DNA of 20,260 nucleotides from Prorocentrum cordatum. Taxonomy: Eukaryota; Sar; Dinophyceae; Prorocentrales; Prorocentraceae. The stretch lies in contig CAUYUJ010005777.1 of assembly GCA_963575745.1 (NCBI GenBank), forward strand, positions 5,001 through 25,260, written 5' to 3'. Position numbers and translations under genes: made by a program. Of the stretch, positions 9,301 through 15,608 are shown piece by piece (the stretch's first letter is position 1; every line of letters starts with the position of its first letter). Below the pieces are notes generated by a model that saw nothing but the letters and a program-made list of their open reading frames with translations, was not told the origin of the DNA and did not search any database.

Positions 9301-11378
9301 TGCGGGGCGCTGATCTTGACGACCAAGCTACGCGGCTCCGCCTCCACGACTAGACAATGAGCAGCTTTGAGATAGACGTCCCTTCCCCCAACTTTGGCAT
9401 ACGGAACCGCGGCATTGACCCAAAGCTCACAACCAAGATTTTTTCCACCCTCGGGGCCCGTCGAAAAACAGAAAAAGCCATCAGCAGACCTACTGCCTCT
9501 GGGGGTCCGCGCTTCCTGTATGCCGACCAACAGCACTGCCGCCTCTGCAAACTGCTGCCTAAGCCACTGCCCTCGAAACACCGTGCGCTCGCCTCGAACA
9601 AGGTCCTGAGCGGATTCAGCGTTGTAACTGGCAAGCACGAAGTCGCGAAGCACGGCCTTCTTCACGCTCTCGCTGCAATCAAACTGACCACAAGTCTCGG
9701 GGATGGCTTGCACGAAAGTGCCAGCACCTGCAACGTCACAACACTGCGGATGGTCTGGCATACGAAATTGGTATTGCCCGTGAAGGGGATACTGTTGTCG
9801 CCCAGCTGACCCTAGCTCTGCGATCCAGTTCCAAGCCAAAGACGGGGTGAAATACATCTCGCGCACGAGTGCAGGGTCCACACAATCATACTGGAGGGTG
9901 CGTGTGGACTTCGCAATGTCGTCTGCCAACTCGTTCCAACAATTCTTATTGTGCCCATATATGTGCAACAGCGCTATGTGGACCCTGGCACGTGCAAGCT
10001 CATATAGATGCCTGGCAAGGGCAGCAAGCTGGGGCTCGGCGTGTCCAACGCTAATACCCAATGTGATATCTATGGCAACTTGAGAGTCAGACATGATGGT
10101 AACAGGAAACCGAGACCCCTGGTCCCCTCCTACCTCAGCCTGCGCAACAGTCCAGACCAGGGCCCAGACGATGCCAACGAGCTCAGCTGTGACGCTGCTG
10201 ACTTCCCTTTCGAGATTGAATCCAAGCGTGGCAACGACCCCTCCAGCCAAAAAACCCAAAAAACGGACATCACCTTCCTCACCCATACAAGTGGCAATCA
10301 TGGCCCAACCACTCGACCCTTCATCCTTGGTGAGGGATCCGTCGGTATAGAGCGCGACGGGGCCGAGGGGGCGGTCACACCGCTCTGCGACACCCAGCGC
10401 AAACTCGGACACCAACTTGAGTTCGACATTGCCTATGTCGGTGAGCAACCTGACAGGGGCCTGAGCAACGATACGGCGAACGATCCGATCGGCACCTGCA
10501 AAGTCACAACTTACATAGCCATGGGCAGGACTGATGAGCGTATCCAAACATATGACCATTGGTGTCGGGCTCCTACCTGTGTCATCAGCGCTTGTGACGC
10601 TGCAGTCACCAACAGGCTCATCCGCAACAAACGTTAAAACGTCCACGCCACCCCAGGACACGGACCGCTGGGCCAAAACGCGATTGGTGCCTGAGGTTGC
10701 GCTGGGTGCAATAGTATTGTTGGCTGGCGTGCTCGCAAGTGGCGTATGCCCCTCGCCTGCAAGCTCAAAACCGCCGATCCCAACATCTGAACAGCTGTTG
10801 CGTATGTGCATGTCGCACTCGCCAGCCCGCTGACATAGGTCCCAGTCAGCTGGCTCACAAGAGCTAAAACTTGCACTGTCAGAGTTCTCCTCCCCCCCGA
10901 CAAGCCTCCACCCGCCCAGCCACCCATCCTGGCTCTCATACGGCACGCACGGATCGCATAGCTGCCACTCTGCGTCCTCCGCGCTGGCGGATGCTGCTGC
11001 TGACTCGCGCTCACGCTGGGATGCGCACACCTGCAACGGGCTCGTGTCGGAGGCCTCGTCATTAAAATCAAGATGCATCCAATCCTCATGTGATGCATCA
11101 TTACCCCGCAAGTAGGCCATGGTGGCCCTAGGTTGGGACTGACCTGAAGGCGAACGTTCAAAGGTTCGACGCGCATGGCCAGCTGTTGCATACTCGGGGG
11201 CATTGGCTGCACAGATGGCCCCATCCCACCTGACCCGCCACACCCCATCAGGAGAAAAAATGTGCAGAGGCGAAAAAAGTGCATGGTTATAGCTTGAGGC
11301 CGTTGATCTGGTCGTCCAGGTAGGTGCCGCAACATCCCTGCATGCACCGCCAACACCAGTAATGACATCCTCGATCAT
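6264..11378 (-). CDS. LINE ORF2: RNase H, AP-like endonuclease and reverse transcriptase polyprotein
   Basis: A 1704-residue protein that nicks target DNA and copies the element RNA. The start chosen is the ATG at 11378, which overlaps the ORF1 stop as ATGA. The frame stays open far upstream, but only opposite ORF1. Domains from the sequence: RNase H at about 340-490 (YTDGS with D345, E399, MSDSQ with D431, H476, N482, D486). AP-like endonuclease at about 578-840 (N586, QE with E622, H702, GDANARL with D735 and N737, RIDY with D799, DH at 828-829). Reverse transcriptase at about 1180-1510 (KKGDPR...FREI, FTDLKAAF with D1266, GARPGMPPAD, YVDD at 1414-1417, HLGSMI). All catalytic residues appear present. 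The last ~25 residues after the SWW near 1680 look out of frame, and homologous-looking sequence continues in the next frame. An RNase H ahead of the endonuclease is unusual. Confidence 0.93.
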   Translation of the reverse strand: MIEDVITGVGGACRDVAAPTWTTRSTASSYNHALFSPLHIFSPDGVWRVRWDGAICAANAPEYATAGHARRTFERSPSGQSQPRATMAYLRGNDASHEDWMHLDFNDEASDTSPLQVCASQRERESAAASASAEDAEWQLCDPCVPYESQDGWLGGWRLVGGEENSDSASFSSCEPADWDLCQRAGECDMHIRNSCSDVGIGGFELAGEGHTPLASTPANNTIAPSATSGTNRVLAQRSVSWGGVDVLTFVADEPVGDCSVTSADDTGRSPTPMVICLDTLISPAHGYVSCDFAGADRIVRRIVAQAPVRLLTDIGNVELKLVSEFALGVAERCDRPLGPVALYTDGSLTKDEGSSGWAMIATCMGEEGDVRFLGFLAGGVVATLGFNLEREVSSVTAELVGIVWALVWTVAQAEVGGDQGSRFPVTIMSDSQVAIDITLGISVGHAEPQLAALARHLYELARARVHIALLHIYGHNKNCWNELADDIAKSTRTLQYDCVDPALVREMYFTPSLAWNWIAELGSAGRQQYPLHGQYQFRMPDHPQCCDVAGAGTFVQAIPETCGQFDCSESVKKAVLRDFVLASYNAESAQDLVRGERTVFRGQWLRQQFAEAAVLLVGIQEARTPRGSRSADGFFCFSTGPEGGKNLGCELWVNAAVPYAKVGGRDVYLKAAHCLVVEAEPRSLVVKISAPHWSTVVMVCHAPCTEAKIDVRKRWWDHAKRIVSRFGVDIILGDANARLGDKQSEVVGTFGGTSEDSNGEFFHALLCEARLAAVTTMSPAATPTYTYMRHSGSQHRIDYVCAPLCLACHVTEHGVLHDIDVDRRHQDHYPVYAKFRWNEHIMVGKRVPAIDVAATRDPVKREAFEKDLLDCPPLHWSLDVNRHFELLTSMMYQCAVNNFARGKKGPVRSYIRAETLWAIRLRRTVRGVLRAFRNCDARPLLSFAVSLVQADDEPDTAAARLAFPDFDACVGVLCFGARLWVEQLQGVHEFHETCLMFLRTSQRIIRKKLRGDRADFLVEGAQKVNDAIAASDGREEWGWMSCLMAFGGSRSKGDKGALPMRLDTTGVPFESREALAYGLLQHFAAAEKASICTVEELVVAYNAQQKAFTSVGARELSSLHSLDSLRCDLLRASRKKAGGPDLLTNDVYLAAPDVCARMLLPLLTKVQLTCREPLAWKGGVAHDLFKKGDPRLLSNFREILLGVHVCKHHHKFLRRKIVEVASALLDIDQRGGRAGRGTASASLQVRVFQDFAHSRGCSTVLYFTDLKAAFHTVIREFLVPLPSAASELEDVVDDLALPFALEGVLREVLAQPTVFERVGDKHLQDTVQDVNSCTWFQVKGAKSVARAVIGARPGMPPADVFFTLAFAPVHEKLRGRFFAEGITIDIRELLPELPICFRDRERDTDSVVGSPSYVDDLAVLQMSTSARDCPRLASVVVRIVHEVMSSSGFVVNYGEGKSTLLFGLEGTGKGAVQAKLADMKGQFQVSSIGKCVYMANVCKHLGSMIHASRTTTAELMHRHRSQLGVLGALKRAVFKNNNDLDVAHKYKFGAAYCHSRVLFHCAVWSGLSCGNQRFLETAYLASMRAAMGYRRQEEDDLRAWPTHKLYVACRRLPPLVVIQLRRLRFLPKLLDSASQGLLHMLDALIEAKGSWAQMLSADLVWMADRISVPAIHRPVSGTSWWIYLPARTERCGPLGVGRPGAVP
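6849..7841 (-). other. Reverse transcriptase domain of ORF2
   Basis: This covers ORF2 residues about 1180-1510. The YVDD active-site box is at 7128-7139, motif A (FTDLKAAF) is near 7575-7590, and the B-like motif is GARPGMPPAD. The order and spacing fit LINE reverse transcriptases. A thumb-like region follows to about residue 1660. Confidence 0.93.
8859..9647 (-). other. AP-like (exonuclease-endonuclease-phosphatase) endonuclease domain of ORF2
   Basis: This covers ORF2 residues about 578-840. The six hallmark positions of the fold are all present and in order: Asn586, Glu622, Asp735/Asn737 in GDANARL, Asp799 in RIDY, and Asp828-His829. In APE-type LINEs this domain nicks the target strand to prime reverse transcription. 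Confidence 0.92.
9909..10361 (-). other. RNase H domain of ORF2, N-terminal to the endonuclease
   Basis: This covers ORF2 residues about 340-490. The DEDD set is visible: D345 in YTDGS, E399 in VTAEL, D431 in MSDSQ, and D486 in NELADD, with a histidine at 476. It would degrade the RNA strand of the RNA:DNA hybrid. In LINEs known to me this domain, when present, follows the reverse transcriptase. Confidence 0.92.
11375..11378 (-). promoter_or_regulatory. ATGA stop/start overlap joining ORF1 and ORF2
   Basis: The ORF1 stop TGA (11377-11375) shares bases with the ORF2 ATG (11378-11376). This arrangement suggests translation of ORF2 by termination-reinitiation, as established for some two-ORF LINEs. 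Confidence 0.8.
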
Positions 11379-13237
11379 GCACCGCCTGCAGGCGCCGCTG
11401 GCTGGGCATTGGTCCTGGCTGCTGCCGTCCGAGCCTCTGGAGGAGATGCGATCTGATTCCTGGGCTCCTTCTTCGGCGGTGACGACAATTCCAAGTCCCT
11501 TTTCTCTTTGTCGAGCCTGCGGATCTCCTTCTGCACAGTAGAGTCCGTCGGCGACGTGTAGGTCACGCTGTGCTGCGGCGGTGCCACATATGGATCGTCG
11601 ATCTGAGAGCTGTTCACCATCGGCTGTGTCGGAGAGATAGGCGTCGGCCAGACGGGCGGCTCCACCTGCTCGGGCTCCGCCTGCTGCGTCGCGGCGATCG
11701 GGGTGGTGTCGACCTCCCTGGCGTTCTCCGCGGGCGACGGCAGCTTGACTGGCGCGGCTGGCGACCTCAAGCCCCCTGTGGTGCCCACGATCGGCGTCCT
11801 GGGCGCTGGCGCCTGCGGCGTCGGCGGCGTCGGCTGACCAGGCGGCGGCGAGCTGGGGCTTGCCAATCGCCCTTGCGGCTGCAGCGGCGACGCGTCCACC
11901 ACCATCGGCTCTGGCGCAACTGGGGGCTGCGACGACACGGGCACGACTGGCGGCTGCATGGGCGAGGACGCCATCGACGGCCGCGGTGTCGCCGTGCCGT
12001 ACATAGCCTTGTGCGCTTGCTGCGCCGCCCTCGCTGCCGCCTCCTGCTCCGCCTGCCTCGTCGCCTCCGCTGCCGCTGCCTGCGCCGCCTGCCCCGGCGG
12101 CGCTTGTGTAAACCCCATCGCCTGCATCATGAACTGCATCTGCTGATCCTGCTGTGCCATCTTTGCCATCATCTGCTGCATAATGACCTCCATCGGGCTG
12201 GGAACGGCGGGCGGCGGTGGCGGCGGGTGCTGCTGGTACATGTTCGACGGCTGGCCAGGATTCACTCCTAACTGCGGTCCACCATGCACAGGCGCAGCAA
12301 AGCGCCCAGGCGGCGGCCCGACCGTATCCTGTCCACTTTCCTCTTCCTTGCGCTGCTCCTCGAGCTCGGCCACGTAGTCGCGGAGCCTCTCCAGCTCCTC
12401 GAGCTGCTCGTCCTCCTGCTCTTGGAGCATCTTTACTCTGGCACGCGTATTCTTGAGCTTCTCGACCGCTTGATCCTTCTTCTGCCTCATGGCAGCCAGC
12501 TGCTGCCCTGTTGGCTGCGTTAACCCCATCATGCACTTGAGCACGGACAACTTGGTGTCCAACTTCCCCGCCTCGACAGTGTCGGCCGCGCGCTTGGCTG
12601 CAAGCGCCATAGTAGCATATTCCACCATGCGGCTGCGGGTATCGTCCTGGTAGCGCTTCTGCTGCACGGGGTCGCTCGTCGGTGGATCGATGTAGCATTC
12701 GTACTCGACTGCTTCTGCACGTGTCATGGGAATGACCTTCGAAACGTATTGCTTGATCTGCTTGTCTGGCTCCACTCGCCCACGTCGACTGGGGCGGCTT
12801 GCACTGCGGTCGCGCCTCGCCTGGGGCGGCCTGCTCCTCTCGATGGCAGCGTCGGCCCTCGGCCGTGCTGACAGGTGTGGCTGTCTCTGTGGCTGCTCTC
12901 CCTGGCGCAGGCGGTTGTCGAAATGGCATCCGCACAAGCATCTCTGGTGATTCTTCACGTATCGTCCGCACGGGCATGACCATGTTCCGAACATCTGAGC
13001 TGAGTGGTGCTCCTGGATCACCTCCTGTGCTCTGAGCACTGCCAGGAGAACCCTGGCACGCTGTCTCTTCTGCCGCTGCCGTTTGTGCCAAGAAGCCTCC
13101 TTGGGAGGCGGAATGCTGACTGGCTGGGTCCGATCGCGCACACCCCAGTCACCAGCAAAGCAGCTGAAACTGGCCAGGGGTGTGGCGCCTAAGCCAAGGG
13201 CAAGACACACGCCAAAAAGGATGTCCTGTGCCCACAT
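11375..13237 (-). CDS. LINE ORF1: putative RNA-binding protein with zinc motif, coiled coil and proline-rich tail
   Basis: A 620-residue protein. The start is fixed by an in-frame TAA two codons upstream of the ATG at 13237. Residues 1-28 are hydrophobic, which is odd for a nucleic-acid-binding protein, and the next Met is at 82. A basic stretch (51-62) is followed by a cysteine cluster C88-C90-C100-C102-C104 after W86, resembling a RanBP2-type or zinc-ribbon finger with shortened spacing. Residues 110-155 are Arg-rich. A heptad-like Glu/Lys/Leu segment (about 246-300) should form a coiled coil. Residues 305-560 are low-complexity Pro, Gln, Ala and Met with proline runs. The C-terminus has a second charged stretch (568-590). 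There is no CCHC knuckle or RRM that I can see. By position it is the ORF1 or gag-like protein, expected to bind element RNA and multimerise; that role is inferred. Confidence 0.85.
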   Translation of the reverse strand: MWAQDILFGVCLALGLGATPLASFSCFAGDWGVRDRTQPVSIPPPKEASWHKRQRQKRQRARVLLAVLRAQEVIQEHHSAQMFGTWSCPCGRYVKNHQRCLCGCHFDNRLRQGEQPQRQPHLSARPRADAAIERSRPPQARRDRSASRPSRRGRVEPDKQIKQYVSKVIPMTRAEAVEYECYIDPPTSDPVQQKRYQDDTRSRMVEYATMALAAKRAADTVEAGKLDTKLSVLKCMMGLTQPTGQQLAAMRQKKDQAVEKLKNTRARVKMLQEQEDEQLEELERLRDYVAELEEQRKEEESGQDTVGPPPGRFAAPVHGGPQLGVNPGQPSNMYQQHPPPPPPAVPSPMEVIMQQMMAKMAQQDQQMQFMMQAMGFTQAPPGQAAQAAAAEATRQAEQEAAARAAQQAHKAMYGTATPRPSMASSPMQPPVVPVSSQPPVAPEPMVVDASPLQPQGRLASPSSPPPGQPTPPTPQAPAPRTPIVGTTGGLRSPAAPVKLPSPAENAREVDTTPIAATQQAEPEQVEPPVWPTPISPTQPMVNSSQIDDPYVAPPQHSVTYTSPTDSTVQKEIRRLDKEKRDLELSSPPKKEPRNQIASPPEARTAAARTNAQPAAPAGGA

Positions 13238-13245
13238 GGCTTAAC

Positions 13246-13275
13246 CTCCTCCTCCTCCTCCTCCTCCTCCTCCTC
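13246..13275 (-). repeat. (GGA)n tract immediately upstream of ORF1
   Basis: Ten GGA units on the minus strand end about 8 bases before the ORF1 ATG. They match the (GGA)n at the 3' tail, which raises the possibility that the element sits within a GGA microsatellite. Confidence 0.9.
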
Positions 13276-13460
13276 CCCCCGCTGGGCGGCTCCCAGGACT
13301 TGCGGAAGGAGGCGAAGGCGCCGTCCTCGCAGAACGCGGGCCCGCGGGTGCCCCGTGCCCGCCCCCCCCCCCCTCCCCCCTTATCCCCCCTATCCTCCCT
13401 CCCGGTGGCTCCAAGGATGGGGTCCCGAGGGGATGGGGTCCCGAGGATAGGGAGGGTGGG
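13276..13460. other. GC-rich flank with a 16-bp tandem duplication
   Basis: No gene is seen. The 16-mer 'ggatggggtcccgagg' is repeated exactly in tandem at 13415-13430 and 13431-13446. Confidence 0.75.
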
Positions 13461-13478
13461 GCGCACATGGACATACTA

Positions 13479-13528
13479 ATACTATATGTCCTCCTTGGAG
13501 GCGCGCGTCCGACCCGAACATATAGTAT
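13479..13528. repeat. 11-bp inverted repeat enclosing a small hairpin
   Basis: 'atactatatgt' (13479-13489) pairs perfectly with 'acatatagtat' (13518-13528). The loop contains a second hairpin, 'cctcc tt ggagg' (13490-13501). The AT-rich arms stand out in GC-rich DNA. Confidence 0.8.
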
Positions 13529-13538
13529 ACCCATCTTG

Positions 13539-13650
13539 TAGTATATCGTTTCCCGAGCGGTGTGGCTTGGAAGCGCCCGCCACGACGCATATACTATAAG
13601 AGTTCTCGGTGCGCGCGTCGCCCCTGGGGGGGCGACGCACATGTAGTATA
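13539..13650. repeat. Further ATA-rich motifs: 8-bp inverted repeat and 'gtagtata'
   Basis: 'tagtatat' (13539-13546) is inverted as 'atatacta' (13589-13596). A third related motif, 'gtagtata', follows at 13643-13650. All share the ATA(G/C)TAT theme of the preceding inverted repeat. Confidence 0.65.
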
Positions 13651-13659
13651 AGTATGTTT

Positions 13660-13960
13660 GGGTGTTGCCGAGAGGGGTCCAGGGGTGGATTTATCCGGGA
13701 TGGACAGACCCCCCTTTAGTAAAACGCGGTTTGGTGGAAACGACCTGAGGCCCAAACCGGGCGGGCGCGAGCCTGGAAGATAACGGCCACGGCGCCCTCT
13801 CGAGAACCGAAAACGGACAATTCACTAATCGACGTGTCACTGTTGGGGGTTCTGTCCACCCCCGAATTTACGCTGTTTCAGGTACGTCGTCCTTGGGACC
13901 CCATCCCTCAGGACCCCTTCTTCGAACCCCCATCCCTTGCTCCGTGCCCCGTCCCCCCGG
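13660..13960. other. Unassigned sequence
   Basis: About 300 bases of complex, moderately GC-rich sequence with no credible open frame, repeat or RNA that I recognise. Confidence 0.5.
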
Positions 13961-14019
13961 GTCACACTGTGGCAGGCTCGTGTCGTGACGACCACTGCGA
14001 TACCTTCTGACACCGCACG

Positions 14020-14150
14020 GATCGTTCCAGATCCGTGGCGCTTCGATCGCCGGCTCGTCCCAAAAAGGACCGATTCTGGGCCACCGGCTGCCTCGAACGC
14101 CCGCGGCGGGGTCGCTGCCGCGTCGGCACGGCACGAGACTGCCGTACGGC
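14020..14150 (+). repeat. Dispersed GC-rich repeat, copy 1
   Basis: The segment 'ccgattctgggccaccggct' and the following 'gtcgctgccgcgtcggcacg' closely resemble 17265-17345 and, more weakly, 14405-14490. All are in the same orientation. Confidence 0.65.
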
Positions 14151-14231
14151 AGGTCCGCGCCGCGACGACATGCGCGCTGGGATCGTGACACCGCGTCGAT
14201 CGTTCAACTTTTGACCAGCCTCGAACGTATC

Positions 14232-14281
14232 CCTATCCCTAAGATGGGCGAGCAAAAAGCGAGGACAATCTTAGGGATAGG
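14232..14281. repeat. Perfect 14-bp inverted repeat (stem-loop)
   Basis: 'cctatccctaagat' (14232-14245) and 'atcttagggatagg' (14268-14281) are perfect reverse complements around a 22-base loop. Confidence 0.9.
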
Positions 14282-14298
14282 CCCTCAGAAACTGAGGG
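14282..14298. repeat. Perfect 7-bp stem, 3-base loop hairpin
   Basis: 'ccctcag aaa ctgaggg' abuts the preceding stem-loop without a gap, giving two consecutive hairpins. Confidence 0.85.
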
Positions 14299-14397
14299 AA
14301 TCCTTAAGATCGGCATCGAGGTGAGGTGATGTCAAATATAGGGAAAGGAATGTTTCAAACTGGTAAACTCTGCAAGATCGCGGACTTCCCGAATCAC

Positions 14398-14500
14398 TCG
14401 GTCTCGTCCAGGTCTCCACCACCAGCGGCGCTCGCCCGTGCACGCCCGCGGGGGCTCGCCGCCGCGTCGGCGCGGACGCGGCTGCTTCAGCTGCGCGCGC
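14398..14500 (+). repeat. Dispersed GC-rich repeat, copy 2 (diverged)
   Basis: It shares 'tctccaccaccagcggc' and 'cgccgccgcgtcggcgcg' with the copies at 14020-14150 and 17225-17360, with more substitutions. Confidence 0.5.
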
Positions 14501-14790
14501 CGCGACCCGCCGCGCATTACGATCGGGTGAGTTTCGTACGCATCACCGCCGCCAGCGGCCAGGGCACCGCAGCGCCGCATGCCGGCGCGCGCGTGGAGCG
14601 CGACGCGCTTCGCGCCCCTGCGGGCGGCCCGGGCCTCGCCACCCTCCCCCTGGTCTGAACTACAAAGGGCCCAAAGACACACAACAAAAATACACGCAAA
14701 TCCCGCGTGCGTCGGCTCTTGCACCAAGGGACGGCGAGGGACAGGATGCCTTTGCCTCCTTCCCCGAGGAGTTCCCTTCCGTGGCCGGGG
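14500..14790. other. Unassigned GC-rich stretch
   Basis: No gene, RNA or clear repeat is recognised. Open frames here are Arg/Ala-rich and exist on both strands, as expected from composition. Confidence 0.5.
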
Positions 14791-14794
14791 GGGC

Positions 14795-14858
14795 GGACGG
14801 CGAACGACGAACGAACGACGAACGAAAATTAAAAGGTCCCAGCTCTAGAACACAGCTG
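14795..14858 (+). repeat. (ACGA)n array and 37-bp direct repeat, copy 1
   Basis: An 'acgacgaacga' array is followed by a 37-bp segment (14822-14858) ending 'ctctagaacacagctg' that recurs at 15393-15429 with about four mismatches. Confidence 0.85.
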
Positions 14859-14899
14859 TGCAAGATAATAAACATGTCCGAGCTCCAGAACATAGCGGG

Positions 14900-15360
14900 C
14901 AAGTCCAGGGGGGCCAGGTGGAGAGGACGAAAGGCAAGGGGGGAGAGCGAGGGGGGCTGGGCCCAGGGCAAGGGCAGGGGGGAGGGCTGGGTCCAGGGCC
15001 AAGCCGGGGGACCAGGGAGGCCAGGGGGGGGGGGGGGCCAGGGAAGCCAGGAGGGAGGGCGAGGGGGCTGGGTCCATGGCAGGGCCAGGGAAGGCAGGGG
15101 GGAGGGCTGGGTCCAGGGCGTGGCCAGGGAGGCCAGGGGGGAGGACGAACGACGAACGAACGAACGACGACGACGAACGACGAGCGAACGACGACGACGA
15201 AAATGAAAAGGCCGGGGGGTGGGGACGACAAACGGGAGGCCAGTGGGGGGATGGCGAGGGGGGCTGGGTCCAGGGAGTTGGTTAGGGAGGCCCGGGGGGG
15301 GGGAGAGCGAGGGGAGCTGGGGAGGGTTGGGTCTCGGGCAGGGCCAGGACCGCCAGGGGG
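14900..15360 (+). repeat. 'gggctgggtccagggc' minisatellite
   Basis: Irregular tandem units contain 'ggctgggtccagggc' and 'ccagggaggccaggggg', repeated about eight times with lengths of roughly 40-60 bp. An ACGA-rich block (15144-15205) interrupts the array. Confidence 0.85.
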
Positions 15361-15361
15361 G

Positions 15362-15429
15362 AGGACAAACGACGAGCGAACGAGCGACGATGACGAAAAT
15401 CAAGAGGTCCGAACTCTAGAACACAGCTG
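15362..15429 (+). repeat. (ACGA)n array and 37-bp direct repeat, copy 2
   Basis: Same module as 14795-14858: an ACGA/GCGA array followed by the 37-bp segment at 15393-15429. Confidence 0.85.
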
Positions 15430-15608
15430 CGAAACAGAATGCGCTGGTCGGAGCGGAATGGGGACCGGTGCCGCGCCGTGCCGCAACGACGCGGCCAGGG
15501 CGGAGGGGCGCGCTGGCTGGCGGTTGAGGGATGCGAAGAGCGCGCATGGGCTGCGGGAAAGGGAACGGTGCTGCGCGGCGCAAGGACAGAACTGAGGAGG
15601 GGGGGGGG
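15430..15608. other. Unassigned GC-rich stretch
   Basis: A short complex stretch between the ACGA module and the long minisatellite. No gene is recognised. Confidence 0.5.

Larger units (their letters stand above)
4609..13275 (-). mobile_element. Nearly intact non-LTR retrotransposon (LINE) with RNase H, endonuclease, RT and methyltransferase-like domain
   Basis: A minus-strand element of about 8.5 kb. In order it has (GGA)n, ORF1 (13237-11375), ORF2 (11378-6264), a third frame (6348-4783), a short 3' UTR and a microsatellite tail. No long terminal repeats, integrase, protease or gag CCHC knuckle was seen. The endonuclease is of the AP-like (APE) type, which places it among non-LTR elements that use target-primed reverse transcription. 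The reading frames carry complete catalytic motifs and only one frame interruption, so the copy looks young. No clade is assigned, because the RNase H sits ahead of the endonuclease and a methyltransferase-like tail is present, and neither fits the textbook LINE clades known to me. Confidence 0.88.

Noticed and set aside
10008-10637. 209-codon plus-strand open frame opposite the RNase H region
   Set aside because: It is antisense to a domain with all catalytic residues and shows no recognisable motif.
11570-12271. 233-codon plus-strand open frame, Arg/Leu/His-rich
   Set aside because: It lies antisense to ORF1 and is arginine-rich from complementing Ala/Gln/Pro codons. It is a shadow.
4609-13275. 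LTR retrotransposon interpretation
   Set aside because: No terminal repeats, protease or integrase was seen, and an AP-like endonuclease is present.
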